DNA of 64,000 bases from Tyto alba (lineage: Eukaryota; Chordata; Aves; Strigiformes; Tytonidae). Where the stretch lies: the NCBI RefSeq assembly GCF_018691265.1, contig NW_024881313.1, positions 10,430,501 through 10,494,500 of the forward strand. The letters run 5' to 3'. Positions 13,112 through 26,673 of the stretch are shown piece after piece; the stretch's first letter is position 1; every line of letters begins with the position of its first letter. The notes beneath the pieces were generated by a model. It worked only from the letters and a program-made list of their open reading frames with translations, ran no database searches and had not been told where the DNA came from. The position numbers and the translations under genes were made by a program.

Positions 13112-13213
13112 AAGTAGGATTTATAAATTACATTTACAGTCTTACATTAAACTAAAGTAGGATTTATAAATTGCATCTACAGTCTTAAGTAGGATTTATA
13201 AATTGCATTTACA
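13112..13213. repeat. Short tandem duplication, three copies of a ~32-43 bp unit
   Basis: The unit AAGTAGGATTTATAAATT, followed by a CATTTACAGTCTTA-like tail, begins at 13112, 13155 and 13187. Copy 1 carries an 11-base extension (CATTAAACTAA-like), copy 2 is 32 bp, and copy 3 ends in ACATCA. Copies differ by only one or two substitutions, suggesting a fairly recent local duplication. No coding or known family role is visible. Confidence 0.85.
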
Positions 13214-16200
13214 TCATCTTTGAGATTTTAAAACATCAATCTATTTTCCTCTTGTATGAAGAAGAAATCCTAAAGCAGAAAAAGTTCATATTCCTAGTAA
13301 CTTGATTTGTATCATGTTCCTGACCATGTACTTTTGAGATTACCTCTCAACTTGCTTAATTATGCTTTTATTTTGTGACAGTATTTTGTACACTTAATCT
13401 CTAAGGAAACTTTCAGTAATAGAAAGTACTGATTTACTTTGTGCAAGTGATCTCCAGGAGAATAAGTGTTCTTTTCATGAATATGCGTGAAAGGAGTTAC
13501 ACTTTTGTTTTGATCTACATGTTATGTGACACTGGTTTAGTCTGCAAAGGCCACAGAAGGCAAAGGTGGGTGAAATGTCAGGTAAATGAATCTTTAGCAA
13601 GTTCTTTTATGTGTCCCAACTTGAGTACTGCTGTCTATAGAATGTAGTTATCATAGTATCATATCTTGACTGACCTAAAAAAACAAACCAAACCAAAACA
13701 CTATTACTGTATTCAAAATCTTTATTATAAAAGATTTATAATCCAGCCTGTCAACAAAGAAACCAGAACATGGTTGTTCTCTTGAATATTGGAGATTCCC
13801 CAAATCAATTCCTGTTGAAAGCAAGTACTAGGTCCAGTTTGGTGACTGAGATTAAAAAAAGATCAATGTAAACTTTCTCCTTTTCTTTTCATAAGGCAAC
13901 CTCAGTTTAAAAGCGAAATCATTTGTCATGGGATAAATAAAAGGCTCAATTCTCAGATGTGCTTATCCTTTGTTTTAAAGTTGGCTTATTTTAACTTTAA
14001 ATCAAAAAGTCAAAATATTTCATTCTGAATAGAGCAAAACTATTTTGATATTTTCATTATTCTTACGGGTTTTCAGTTTAAGTGATGGAGTCTCTTGTGT
14101 TGAATCACAACTGCATATTTGCAGTGAATATACTAATCATCAACACAAAATTCCAAACTTGAATTGCAGACATTTCAGTTTCTTTCCTTCAACTTCTTCT
14201 GCCTTCCTGGTTGTAACTGAGCTGTAAATGCTTAAAAATAAGACACTGGCCCCACAGAGAGACCAGATTGAAGACATCTGTTGCCTGTCCCATTGAACTC
14301 ACAGGTTTCTTTTCATAAAAGGATAAGACGCCAAGGAACAGTACTTCTCAACTCATGCAGTATTACTGCAACTGTAGTCATCAGAAGAAGCAATGCAAGG
14401 CAAAAATATTTATGCTAGAGTGTGAAATATTTTCACATGAAGAAAAGGTGGCTTGTAGTTAAAAAAACCTACTCTGCCTAGCTCTTGGTTATAACATTTG
14501 TAGACAGAAAGAAAAAAAAAATCAGCATGTTCTTTTGTGAGACTTCAGACATGTAGTAACTCATCTTTAAACAAAAATGCCTGAAGAGTATAATGCGTGC
14601 TTGAGTTTACTGAGCTGGGACAAAAGAAGATAGTTGGAATATAATGCTGATTCAGCCTACATATGTCTGTTGTCTACAGAACAAAATGAGAGAAGTCTGC
14701 AACTGCAGTATCTGCAACTTTCTCTGATACAAGATTTAATATTTTTATAATTTCTCTAGAAAGTGCTAACGGGCTAAGGCCCTCTGCTTGAGATCCTTCT
14801 TACTGTCTTAAACATTATTCTGTAGTGGGTATCAGGGAGACTGATGTGGTCAGGGAACCTGACGTTCAGATGCATGAGGACTAGAGGCAGCATGCTGTTT
14901 AAAATATATTTTAAGTAGTTAACCCTAAGTAATGAGCATCTGTTGTGATTTCAAAGTACATCTCTGAAAGCCGTATCAGACCCAAAGCAGAGCAGTGAAT
15001 TTATGTTTGTATTCTCAGGGTCCTCAGCTGTCAAATTCTCTACTGGTGTCAGGTTTTGTACTGTTATAATGAGAATGGCTATCTATTTATTGGGCACTTC
15101 CATTGGAGGGGATTGTTATGAAACACCTGCCATTCTGCACTTCTGAAAACAAACAAATAACTGAAATATGTGCTGTTAATGTTGACAAGATACGGTAATT
15201 TTTTTTCCCTTTAAGGAAAGTTATGTGTTTTAAAGATATGTGATGATATCCAGTTGTTAAAGAAACAGTTGCTTTAGAAATTGTCAAGTAAAATGTATAG
15301 CAGTGTTAAAGGGTGAAAATCATTGCATTGTCTAGAAGAAGGGATTGTTTAACATGGTGCACAGTCATACAGAGTGATTGGCCCAGCATGCATTGTGCAA
15401 GTAACAAACTTGATTCACAACAGGACTATCCATATGCTGAGGTCAATAAAATCTAATTTTCTTCAGCTGATGTCAGGCTGGTAAAGGAATTTATTGCAGA
15501 TAATGTTTCATTACTCAGAGTAGGTCATTGAACCTTTTCTATGGATTGAAGTGCCTATTGGATGTTCTACACATTCTTTAATTAATTAAAACTACTGCCT
15601 TTAAGTACAACACGTTAAAGGCAAACTTAACTATAGAGAAATTAATTCTTGGTCTCTTCCACTGCTTAGTCACACCATTTGAAATAACAATAACGCAATG
15701 ATAGAAAAATGTTTCTTATTACTCTCCTTTGTAGTAAATTTACATGTGAAGATAGTCTATAACAGATATGAGAAACACTATAACAAAACTACTGAACTAC
15801 ACCTTGCTGTTTATTGCTTGCTGATAAAATATGGGCAAGTATTTCTATACAAATTAATAAGGTTATTTTCCCTGATTTTCATGAACACACACTAAATAAA
15901 ATGCATCATAATACAATTATTTTTTATCAAATATCGCTTGCTTTTTCTGGGAGGGGAAGTTATAATCAGAACTAGTGAACTAGCAAGGTATATTTGCAGC
16001 TGATTTTCAGTCTTCATTTTGGATCAATTTATCTTAAAATCTCTGAAGTAGATGGCAAATCTTTATGTAAGTTTCATGTGGATATATTTCACATTTTCAA
16101 CAGATGCTGGGCTTTATAAACAGTTAATCAGCAGCCATTTCTAATATGTATCGCAAAACCAACAAAACCTTCTTTCAAAATCCAGTCAAGGTTGCTAAGT

Positions 16201-19200
16201 GGCCACAGCGCACTTACATATAACATTATTGACAATATCCAAGCCATTAAAAGCAAAGAAATGAATTGTTAAGGAATAAATTTTACACTTCCTATTTAAT
16301 AAACACATTATTCTTTAGTACAAAGAAATTAAAATTTAATGACAACATGAAAACCTTTACTCTGAACTGTGGGTGCTTTGTGGGGCTTTTTTTTTTAATC
16401 CTTTAATTCCAGTAATTAAGCCCCTATTTTTAGAGAATGTTTTTATCCAGGCATATATAACAGTACCCATAGATAATGAAAAGAGCTCAAATACTCCTTT
16501 CATACAGCAAAGACTGACATGATATACATGCGCTTTTACTTGCCATGTGCTTTGTCATGAGAAATGGGTCCTAGGTTTGCTTCACATCCAGAATCTTACA
16601 ACTAATATACCTCAGGCTTCCAACTTTACACTCTGAAATTGCAAATCAGTTTGTGTTGTATTAGAGACTTAGGCAATTGAAATAAAAAAAATTTTAAAAA
16701 TTTAGCCAATCCTCCTAACCCTATTTTAGTACTACTGTTCAAAATTCATTTTTAAATAGATTACCTGAAAAGTAATCCTTTCAACCAGTATGCCAGCTCC
16801 TGATTAAATAACCTATAGTTCTTATCTTTGCTAATTATATAACTGAAGTGATTTTAAGTACTTAATGTATCTAATAAAGAGCCTGTGTCACCATCTCCAT
16901 CACTTCAGATAACATTTTCCATTTTCCTCTTTATTCTGTTTCAATGTAGTTTGCCTGCCTCATGTCTATGTATTTTCATGTAAATAAGCAGACTGCTTTC
17001 TAATCTGATTTCACATCTCTTGTTTTTATTGCAATGGGTTACATAGCCCTTTCTAAGAAAACTGCAAAGATAGAAGTATTTCCAAATTTACAGTATATAG
17101 TAAAGTATAATTTCTATACTTTACAAAATAAGATCAGTCCTGTGGATACCACTCAGGTAAAGTTCTTACTGACTTCTGATGAGCATCTTCATTTTATTAA
17201 CATAGAATATGTTCTTCCAAAGAAAATATTTTGAAAATACTGTTTTTTTAATAATATAGAGAAATTAATGTAATGCATTTGTATGAAAATTATGTGATAG
17301 GTGCAGTTGTATGATAGTACCTATTGTTATAACTTCATTGTTGCTAACATTGCCTTCAGAATAATTTTGGGGTTTAGTTTTACTTGTATTATAATAACTA
17401 CTACTTCTTTTTATTTCACCTGATAAGAACATATAATCAAAATTCAGAAGTATTTATCTTAGTATTGAATCTCTTTAACATTGATGAACCCAAACTATAT
17501 TTTCTGGTTTTATTTTTATATTTAATTGTATTTTCTTTTTATGCATATATTTCATTTTATATATTTTGTGTTATATACTTATACCTAAAATATTGGGTTT
17601 TTTCAATATCTTTGTGTATGTATGTGTGTATTCGTGTTTGTGAAATTGCTACACATTTTTAAATAGATTATCAGGAAAAAAAGTACAAAAAAACCCCATC
17701 ACCAGAGAAACATATTGTCTGACTTGGTGATTTAAAGGGGCTGTTGCTTATTCTGATATGTGACACTACTACTATTGAAGCCAAGTTTAGCTAAAAGATA
17801 AAAGTTGTTTAAAGTGATATTGCCTGTCTTTTTCCCTCACCTCACTTCATAGTCTGCGTAACAGGAGATCTGATGTGTTTTGGGAATACTGTTTTTGTCA
17901 TTTATGTCTTTTGAGACTAAATCGTATAATTCCTTATATTCTTGCCCTTCCTAAAACAGGCTTACTCGTATTAGGGTATTTCCGTGTACTAGCATGGCAC
18001 CTCCCTGGCTTCTCTTGTCATTCTTACTGAATGATTGACAACTATTGATGTAGATCCACTTCTGAAGTAGAAGATTAACAGATGTTTATTTGCTATCTCA
18101 CCAGTGCTCAGGTTGTTAGTATCCTGCTTTCAACCTGTTCCTTTGTCAGAGAAAGTGTGGGAATTTAAAAAATGTTGCTAACCTGCTCCAACAAAAATTG
18201 TTCATGTTTATTTAGGACTCTACTCTGCAGTTTATAAAATACACATTCCATATATGTTACCTGTATCTGTTGAATGTTCTCTGATGCTCAGCTCTGGTTT
18301 GGACATAAGGGTTCATATCAACAAGCTATGTGGCAGAGTGATTCTCTTGGGAAACTATCAAAATACAAGACAGGAGAAGACATATTTTGGGAAAAATATA
18401 ATTTTGGTACTATTTCTCCAAGTTTAAATGAACAGTAATTACAGAATTCTTAATGCATTTACTGATCAGTGATTGCTGGATGCTTGTGGTATTTTCATGT
18501 GTTATGGCATAAAATGGATCACAATAGAAAAAGAAGAAAATCATTGGACACAAAAACTGTTACCTAGTAATTGCTTGGAATTTATTAGGCTTGGAAAGCT
18601 TTCAATTTCTATCCAGTTTCAATCACTGGAATTGTGCTCAGATAAGCCAACAATTAATATTGTTCCTTAGGTTAAGAAATTAATACGGTATTTTAACATC
18701 ATATTGAATTCACATTAAATTGTTTTCCTGATGTCTCTAAAATTCAGGACAAGGGTATCATTTGAATCCATGTGACATAAGTAGATGTGGTAAAAGCTGC
18801 CTAGGATTTTGATTTAGTAGTCAGAGGAAGAGGCCGTCTGTTAGATTTGCCATTTTTTGTTCAAATTAGACTCAGGGAACAGCTGCAAGTAATATGGTTT
18901 CATGGTTCTTGAGAACCTTTCAGTTATGCTGTTTTTAATAAAGATTTGTCCATAGGAGGAACAGCAAGGTCTGTTAACCTTTCTTGCAGCATGCTATTTC
19001 TGAGCCAATTATGAAGATGTCTAAAGGCATCGAATGCTCTTTGGAACAGTAACTTGTGATTTGGGAATATAATGGCCAACTGAAAAACTTTCTCTGTGGT
19101 TAGAATATTTGTGCTCACAATATATTAAAAACAAGGACAGCATTGATTTTTTTTATGAGCGAAAATACTTCTTGGATTTTTTTCTTTTAGTTATGATGAT

Positions 19201-19623
19201 ATATTAATAACTATAGTAGCAGCAGAGGTAGCAGAAGATTCTTAAGTGATTTGGATTTTGATAGTAAAGTCTTAAAGGCTGTGTTAAGCTGTCAATCTAG
19301 TTCTGTATCGAGATTTTGTTGATGTTCAAAGAAAGAAAAAAAGTGTGTTAATCAAAGAAATATGTTCTTGCTGGTATGAGGCAGCTGATAACTCTCTCTG
19401 AATGAAATCTTCAATATCTGTAGCTGTTTTGATTTCATAGAGAATTGCAGGGTAAATGTTCTGTGAAAGTGATTTGGTAACATAAATTTAATTGTCAAAT
19501 TGTTGTGGACTTCTAAACCTGAGTAGATTGACCTAACTAAGTAGGGCTTGTGCTTCAAAAAATCCTTGCAGTAGCAAAGCTGCCCAGCAGCCATGCCACT
19601 GCAGCCATGAGACTATTTTTATC
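13214..19623. other. AT-rich noncoding stretch
   Basis: No gene or named repeat was seen. It includes very AT-rich blocks (17380-17660), whose 92-codon open frame consists mostly of Y, F, I and L and is compositional. A perfect 10-bp-stem hairpin lies at 17100-17124. Confidence 0.55.
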
Positions 19624-19696
19624 CTGGCTTCATAGTGAGGGCAGTCATCCAGGAAGAGGGAGATCGGGGTTCAGTTCCCCCCTTCTGACAAGGAGC
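19624..19696 (+). mobile_element. tRNA-derived SINE fragment
   Basis: The segment contains CATAGTGAGGGCAGTCATCC (A-box-like region with TAGTG...GGGCA), then GGGAGATCGGGGTTCAGTTC and a run of C. The latter has a good RNA polymerase III B-box (GGTTCAGTTCC, 19668-19678) inside a T-arm-like GGGG-loop-CCCC. The order CTAGTG..AGGGCA.TCA.C..GGGA..GGGAGA.C..GGTTCA.TTCCC is that of the tRNA head of SINEs common in turtles and other amniotes. It is not a working tRNA gene: the D-arm is shortened and no acceptor stem closes. The 3' extent is unclear; sequence to about 19860 remains GC-richer than its surroundings and may include the SINE body. Confidence 0.5.
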
Positions 19697-22600
19697 AATC
19701 GGACGCACCGTCATACTTGGAAAGCGCTTAAGTCATTAAACAACAAAATAGCAACTGGACTACAATGCCAAGACAAATGCCATAGTTCACAACTATGGCA
19801 GAAATGCAGAAAACAAGTAAGCTCCTGGGAGTTTGACTCTCTCACCTGGTTGCCAGGGTGTTAATCCCGTGAAGAGGCATTTTTTGAATTATTAGAAGTC
19901 TGGTGAAAGACTAAGTTTCTAATTATGTTGCTTAAATTGCTAACAATATTTATCCACCACTTCATTCACACGAGCAAAATAATTACGGGAACTGGACACA
20001 CCTGCTACAAAGGTGATGGCTTATGTCTCCCACATTATACTGGCTTCTTGATCCTTACAAAATGTTTTTTAGCTGTCTCAAGTGAAGAAAGTCTTTGAGA
20101 TTAAATTTTAACTCATAAATTTGTTCTTGCACATTCATCTTTTGCCCACTTTTTCCTTTCTCTGGCATCTTAAGACTTCTTTTGTTTCGGCTTTTGACTC
20201 CTTTTTAACTTGCCTTTCTTGACTTTCCTTTGTTCCTTAACCTTATAAAATAATCAAGGATACAGATTTCAACAAAACTATATTCTTGGTTAAGAAGGAT
20301 TTCAATTTTTATTATAAAGCTAAATTAGGAACTGCTTAATGCTCACGGTTTAGTGTTTTAATAAAAAGGGAAACGAAGAAGCTGACAGGGCAAGAGGGAA
20401 CTGCTTTTCAGCCATGTCTCATAGTTGAAGCCCTAAGTGTTGCTTTGTTTGGTCTATTTATTATTTTTTCTGAAGTCTTTGTTATATAATGTCTAACTTT
20501 TTCATAACACTTTTCTTCTCTGTGAAATTATAGGATGGTGTACAGCTGCATGTGGTATACACTTCTACCAGAATACTCTTTGACAATATAAAGTTAAATA
20601 ATCAAACCATAAGTGTGTCCATTTAGTGCCCTGAACTGGGAGCACTCTAAAACCAGTAGCCTGGAAGAGGACATTCTCAATTTCTGTGCCAAGATTTTGG
20701 TGTTACAGTGCAAAGTGTGAGAGCACTCTAGAGATTCAGTCTTTTTAAAAAGCATATAGAAATCAAAGCCCAATGCATCATGTAAAAAAATGGGAAAGTG
20801 ACATTAAGGTTTACAGAAGTGTTCCTTCCTCACTAAATTCTATTCAGAAGTATGAGGCAAAGTATCAATGCCACTTCAGACTAAGTAACTGCTGTCCTAT
20901 TTTTCTAGAATTAATCACTTTTATGCTTTTTTGAGAGCACTCCGAAATACCTAACTGTGAATATTACCTTGTTCTGTTCTCTAAGAATTTAGATTTGGGA
21001 ATAAGCCCAAACCTGTTGGAAAAAAATTAGTTCTAATAGGTCAGCCAGTGTTTCACTGCAATCCTGATCTATCCGAGCTTTTATATTTTTCACCTTTTAT
21101 TACAAGGCATGCTTTTGATCTTCACATTTATAAGTTAAAAAATGCAGAGAAGTAGAATTTATCAAAAAACACCATTGACTTTATGGTTTGTTTCAAGTAC
21201 TGTCTTGTACATTAAAATTAAGTAGCCTTCCAATATTTCAGACTGATTGTCTTATTTTACAGAGTACTGCTAATGTCCCATGTATAATAATATCACAGAA
21301 TTTTGAGCATTTTTGATGGCTGGATATACCTTACCCACAAGCCACAGGAGGTTAACATTTAACAGTATCTGATAATACTTAAGGAAAATCAGTATCCTCA
21401 TAGTTCTTTAATTCATTAAATTCTGGATTGCCTAGAAGGGTGAAGTATCCTGTTTTCTGGAAGGAGGAAAAAATATGTAGCTATTAAAGCTTCCTCAGAT
21501 GATAGTGCTGGGCAGGAAATAGTTTCCCTGATGTAATAAGGTTTTTCCTATTTAAAGAGAAAGCTAATATGGAATAAAAAATCAGAACCTGCCTAACTGA
21601 TAGAAAGGGAGCTTTGCCTCTCCTACAGTTGTTGTTCTAAGAGCTGCGGTGCTTGCTTGGAATGAGAAAGTCCCACCTTCAACATCCTGATAAATACCTT
21701 CCCTCTGTGCTGCTTTAGTACAAGTTGCCTTATGAAAGGAGGCTTGGGGTTTTGTCTCTTTGTTAAGTCTGCAGTGGTGAATGTTTATTTATACAAAGTA
21801 GAGCACCTGGACAGCTTGAAACTGGTGGATACAGTATAGGTCCATCCAAGGGACTTCTTCATTCTGCTGTCCTGCTGCTAAGGTGAAGACTCCAGCAGGT
21901 AACATCATTGAAAACTGTGGCTAGAATTGCAAAAGTAAGAGCACTTGCCTGAGATGTTGGAGATTAAGTTCAAACCTTTGGTACAAATGCAGTATACACA
22001 AACACTGTCACCTAAATCGCAGGTGATGTACATTGATTCACCAGAGATAGTTAATAAAGGGTAGCTAAGTATGTTTTTATATGTAGCTTTAAGCTGATAT
22101 TCCATCTGTTAGCTAACAACTACTTCTAGATGAAAATTCCATTAAAATTGGCTTCATTTCATGTAGGTTTTGGTTTCACTGAATAATATAGCCTAATCAA
22201 AGATATCTAAAAATAATCCAGGTTAGCTTTTTCATGGAAGCCATAATATGTTTCCAGAGAGGGGAAAAAAATAAAACAAAACAGAGGCAATAACCTGCAC
22301 CGTATTTTTTTACTACAATGACAAGTGAAATGTAATCTTCCATTACTGGTGAGACCAATAGGAATTCTTCATTACAGGGCAGACAAGTATGACCCTATAC
22401 TTGCTCATAAACTAGATTCCTGTGTGTATTCACAAACTGACATTCTGTGATTATTGTACAGAAAGCTTTTGCAGATTCGGAGGTGAAATTTTGGTCTTAG
22501 GTGGAATGATATTTTAAATGATGAGGTATTAAGTATTTCTGTCAAGATTTCCGCTTTTCATGCTATAGTTCAGTCTGAAGATTTAGTCCAGGGGCATCTT

Positions 22601-25212
22601 TAGCAACTCTTCAGATTAGATTTGGGTTGGTTTTGCCTTCTGTGTGGAAATATAGAAAGTGAATTGTCTGTTTTACAGAAAACGAGACAGACATAGATAG
22701 TTTTGTACCCACAGCTTATGATTTAGATCAAAAAGAAGAAAAAAAAATGCATTATCTACATTGAATTTAATATATACTTTCTACATTGGAAACTAGTGAA
22801 AATTGTGTAAATGTTTGCTAAATTATAACTCACTGTAATAAAAAGTACACATAGAACATATTTGTTTCTTACAGTTCTAGAAACAGTTGATATCCTCATT
22901 TGTACTTCATAATCCACCACAGTGAAGGCTTAATAGACCATTAAAGGAACGGTGGGAAGTTAATTTTAATATGTAATGGTGTGAGGGATTTTATTTTTTT
23001 CTTAATACAATGAAGCTTCTAACAATTTTATTTGCAAAGAAGATGATTATTTAATAAAGTGACAAACTGTCCCACTGATAGGATACATTAATTTTCTTCT
23101 AAAGCTGTTCCTTGTACTCCATAAGAAGGTGATAATTAGGTTTGCAGATTAGAATAACATAATCAGACCACTTGTGTGGATGCTTGTTAAAATATATTTT
23201 CCTCTTCATATAAGCCTCACAATAATTAAAAACTGTTTAAAAAGAGAACCATTCTTTTTTGGCATGGACTTTTTAAATGAATCCTAATAATATATCAAGT
23301 TATTCTTAAGCTAATTCAACTTTTTAAAAGGTTAATATTTGAAAAAGAATATGGGAAGTGATTAACTGATGAGTTTAAGTATTAGCATTAGGTTTTGCAA
23401 GAACACCTACAGTATAAAACAGTGCTCATTCATATCCTGATTTAATTTCTTCCACTGTCACTCCTGATTGTTCCATTTAATCTTTCTTAAGTCACATAAA
23501 ATTATCTTGTATGTGTAAATTAACAATCATTTTCTAATTCCACTGCAAACTTGAAGCACTGTCAGAGAAAAAAAAAAAAAGATATTGGCAGTGATTAATT
23601 CTCTATTTTAAACAAAAGTAAATGCAGTTACTATTGAGGTAGAGTGCACACAGACAGGGATTTTTGGTGATTCTAGACTCAAATAAAGGCAATAGAAAAA
23701 TAACAATGAATACGAAATGAGTGATTCACATCTGAACAATCGGGTCTTGTGTGTATCACATTGGATCAGTCCAATATCCACTGACCTTAAGTTTTAAAAC
23801 ACTGAAGCCAATTTCCTTTGCTTGGGATTCATGCAGTATTAAATGCTTCTTGAAACTAACTTCCTGGCCTAAACCCAAGGTGGGAAGTGTGCAGGCTGAG
23901 ATCATTTAAAGTGCCTTTAAGTGTTCAATTCCATCACTTTTAATAAGATTGACATTTTTTTTATATATAGTTCAATGAAGTCTTATTCTAGGAAAGAGGG
24001 GAAGGGGACTGCTTATTATTTTGTTTTTATTTACCACAGACATGAAGTTAGTCTTATACTGAAGAAGAAAAACTGTTTTCAAAATACATCTTGGTATTTC
24101 ATCAGTGCATTGCAAACTTTTAAGGCCTGAGATGTTTCATTACAGCAGTTATGATCAGTGTGTTGATAAAAGAGGGCTGATTTAAACGCTAAAAGAACGA
24201 CATGTACTGGCTAGAAATTATTTCAATTTCAAATAACTAAATACAGAAAAAAAAAAGTGTTACATTAGCAAGGGTTCACTGAGTTATTAAATATTACAGT
24301 CATCTAATTTGTACATACGTTCTTGTAAGCCCTACTTTGTGTGCACAGTTCCATATATATATTTGATATACCAGCTTAATCAAATTCACGTTGCTGTGGG
24401 GACATTTTTTATGGACAAGTAAAAAATAATCAGTTTCTTTTTATTACCATTATGGAAGAAGTGGAGGAATATTTTTTCTAGTGTGCTAAATATACATACT
24501 GAAAAGGACAAATGTTCAGTCATTTACAGAAGGGCATGCAATACTGACTGATTTAACAGCACTAGATTAATATTATATACTCAGTCATGAAGAGATTTAT
24601 AAAATATATTTTTAATATCGTTAAGTCTTTTTTTTTATCGTCCTTGGATATTAACCAAATTTTCTTATCATGTAAAGTAGACCATATGACAAAGATTATC
24701 CTGAGCTCTTGCTCAGAAATTGATCAATAATGGCTCTATAAGCCTATAGGTCAGCAATTTAGAAACAATTGACCACAGTTTTCCCTTTCTAAATAGACTA
24801 TTCACAACAATCATCGTGGTAAATAGCTACTTTGAATGGCATTTTGTGTAACATTTAATTCTAGATAGTTTTGGTTGGACAATACATGCTTACGAGGCAT
24901 CCAAAAAATGGTATTTTAAAAAATATCTCTGAACTACATAATTCCTAAGGTAACAGTCACTAGCTGCAAGTCCTTTGTTCATGTTGAGTGAGAAAGTAAT
25001 ATAAGCAAGGTGTTCTAGGGGTAAGTTTTCAAACTTGGTGTCCAGAATCCAAAGCCTTATGAGGTGTGTGCCAAGCTTTCCTCTTAGAACTTTTGGCTTT
25101 TAGAAGTGTGCAAACAGCATAAGGACAGCAGGAGTATCCTGTGAAGTCTTGTCTAGTGGTTTCTGAACACAGTCCACCTTCAAAATAAATTAAATGTTAC
25201 TGGAGAAGCATT
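19697..25212. other. Noncoding stretch, mostly unique-looking
   Basis: The first ~165 bases are GC-richer and hold a perfect 10-bp hairpin (19778-19800). A 104-codon open frame (19550-19864, +) runs through the SINE-like head and hairpin and is therefore unlikely to be a gene. The rest is AT-rich with an A13 tract near 23569 and no recognisable gene. A modest GC-richer block lies at 21600-21900. Confidence 0.5.
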
Positions 25213-25715
25213 ATCATAGGATCATAGAATTGTTTAGGTTAGAAAAGACCTTTAAGATCAAGGAGTCCAACTGTTAAGCTAACATTGCCAAATCCACCAC
25301 TAATCCATGTCCCTAAGCGCCACATTTACACATCTTTTAAACACCTTCAGGGATGGTGAGTCAACCACTTCCCTGGGCAGCTTGTTCCAACACTTGACAA
25401 CCCTTTCAGACAATATTTTTTTCCTAATACCCAATCTAAACCTTCCCTGGCACAACGTGAGGCCATTTCCTCTTCTCCTATCACTTGTTACTTGGGAGAA
25501 GAAACTGATGCCCACCTCCCTACAACCTCTTTTCAGGTAGCTGTAGAGATCAATAAGGTCTCCCCTCAGACTCCTTTTCCCCAGACTAAACAACCCCAGT
25601 TCCCTCAGCCACTCCTCCCAGGACTTGTTCTTTAGACCCTTCACCAGCTTTGTTGCCCTTCTTTGGATGTGCTCCAGAACCTCAATGTCTTTTTTGTAGT
25701 GAAAGGCCCAAAAGT
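25213..25715 (-). mobile_element. CR1 LINE, 3' end fragment with part of ORF2
   Basis: Read on the + strand the element opens with its reversed 3' terminus, ATCATAGGATCATAGAATTG, followed by the TTTAGGTTAGAAAAGACC block, the 3' end of avian CR1. On the minus strand an open frame (25770 down to 25300) encodes the C-terminal part of the CR1 ORF2 polyprotein. Recognisable pieces, in order, are [50 protein letters not shown] [39 protein letters not shown] and a VALRDMD end. The reverse transcriptase and endonuclease are missing (5' truncated, as in most CR1 copies). The first ~19 residues of the open frame do not look like CR1, so the upstream boundary is near 25715. The lack of stops suggests a comparatively young insertion. 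Confidence 0.93.
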
Positions 25716-26641
25716 GGTCTCTCATCAACTTGTAGGCTGCAAGCCTTTCTGTATATAGTAATCTCTCCACAGTTTAAAAGAAGGACCTATAGGTGCGAGT
25801 AAGTGAAGAAATCCTGTTACAGCTCTGTGTAGGACTGCCTGTACTGGCTTTCTTTACAGAGGAAATATTGCCATGTTTCAAGTAGATGGTTTATAGATAC
25901 CCAGCCTCAACTTCAGAGCATTTGTGGGCATTAGGAAGTTGAAAGAGAAAATAATTGCAGGTCTATGGTGTCCTGCCCCGTCTCTAGTTTTAATGTTGCC
26001 TTTAGAGGCCAGGCTTTGTCTTTCAAATAATAGTTTGTGTTTAAACACCATAGAAATAATTTCAAAATTACTAAGATAATTAAAATTTCAATTATATTTG
26101 CATCATTAGCTCTATGTGTATTTATAATTTCTCTCTCAAAGCCCATGAATATGTTAGACCTTAGATGAGGTCTTCAAGGATAGTGAAACAGGTACATAAA
26201 GATGCGATTTTCCAGGGAGTCCAAGACTGAAATGATGTCCTCTGAAATTCAAGGCATGACTATCAAAGGATATTTCATCCTTTTTATGTATGATAGAAAC
26301 ACATACACTAGTGAAAAGTGTGATTAATTTTAGAAGAGGGTTGTTGAAATCAAATATATAGCGAACATTCTCCCTTGTCCCCCTTTGCAACAAACTTACT
26401 AATTATTGCAGTGTTTTCTCTGTTTTTTACATTGCTATCCTGAGTTTCCATCTTGCCAGAGAGAGCAAGCAGAGCGTGCTTTAATAAATTGAAAAATACT
26501 AAGCATTAGCAAAATTGCTGAGGGACTTTAAATGTTAAAAATGTCTTAGAGAGTAATAAAGGTTACAAAGTTTAGCAGGTCACCACATCTTTTTCTTATT
26601 ACTCAGATGTTAAAGCATTCAAGTGTTAACCTTTTGAGAAC

Positions 26642-26647
<6 letters not shown>
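25716..26647. other. Noncoding stretch, nothing recognised
   Basis: This is AT-rich sequence with only short chance frames on the minus strand (70-80 codons), none with recognisable protein character. Confidence 0.5.
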
Positions 26648-26672
<25 letters not shown>

Positions 26673-26673
26673 G
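26648..26673. repeat. Poly(A) tract (26 A)
   Basis: An uninterrupted run of 26 A is followed by GAAAAAGAGG. No retrotransposed transcript could be recognised upstream of it, so it may be a simple homopolymer. Confidence 0.95.

Noticed and set aside
19624..19696. Functional tRNA gene
   Set aside because: The T-arm and B-box are present but the D-arm is shortened and no acceptor stem pairs, so it is a SINE relic, not a tRNA gene.
19550..19864. 104-codon + strand open frame
   Set aside because: It runs through a tRNA-derived SINE-like head and a perfect hairpin, so the frame is better explained by repeat content.
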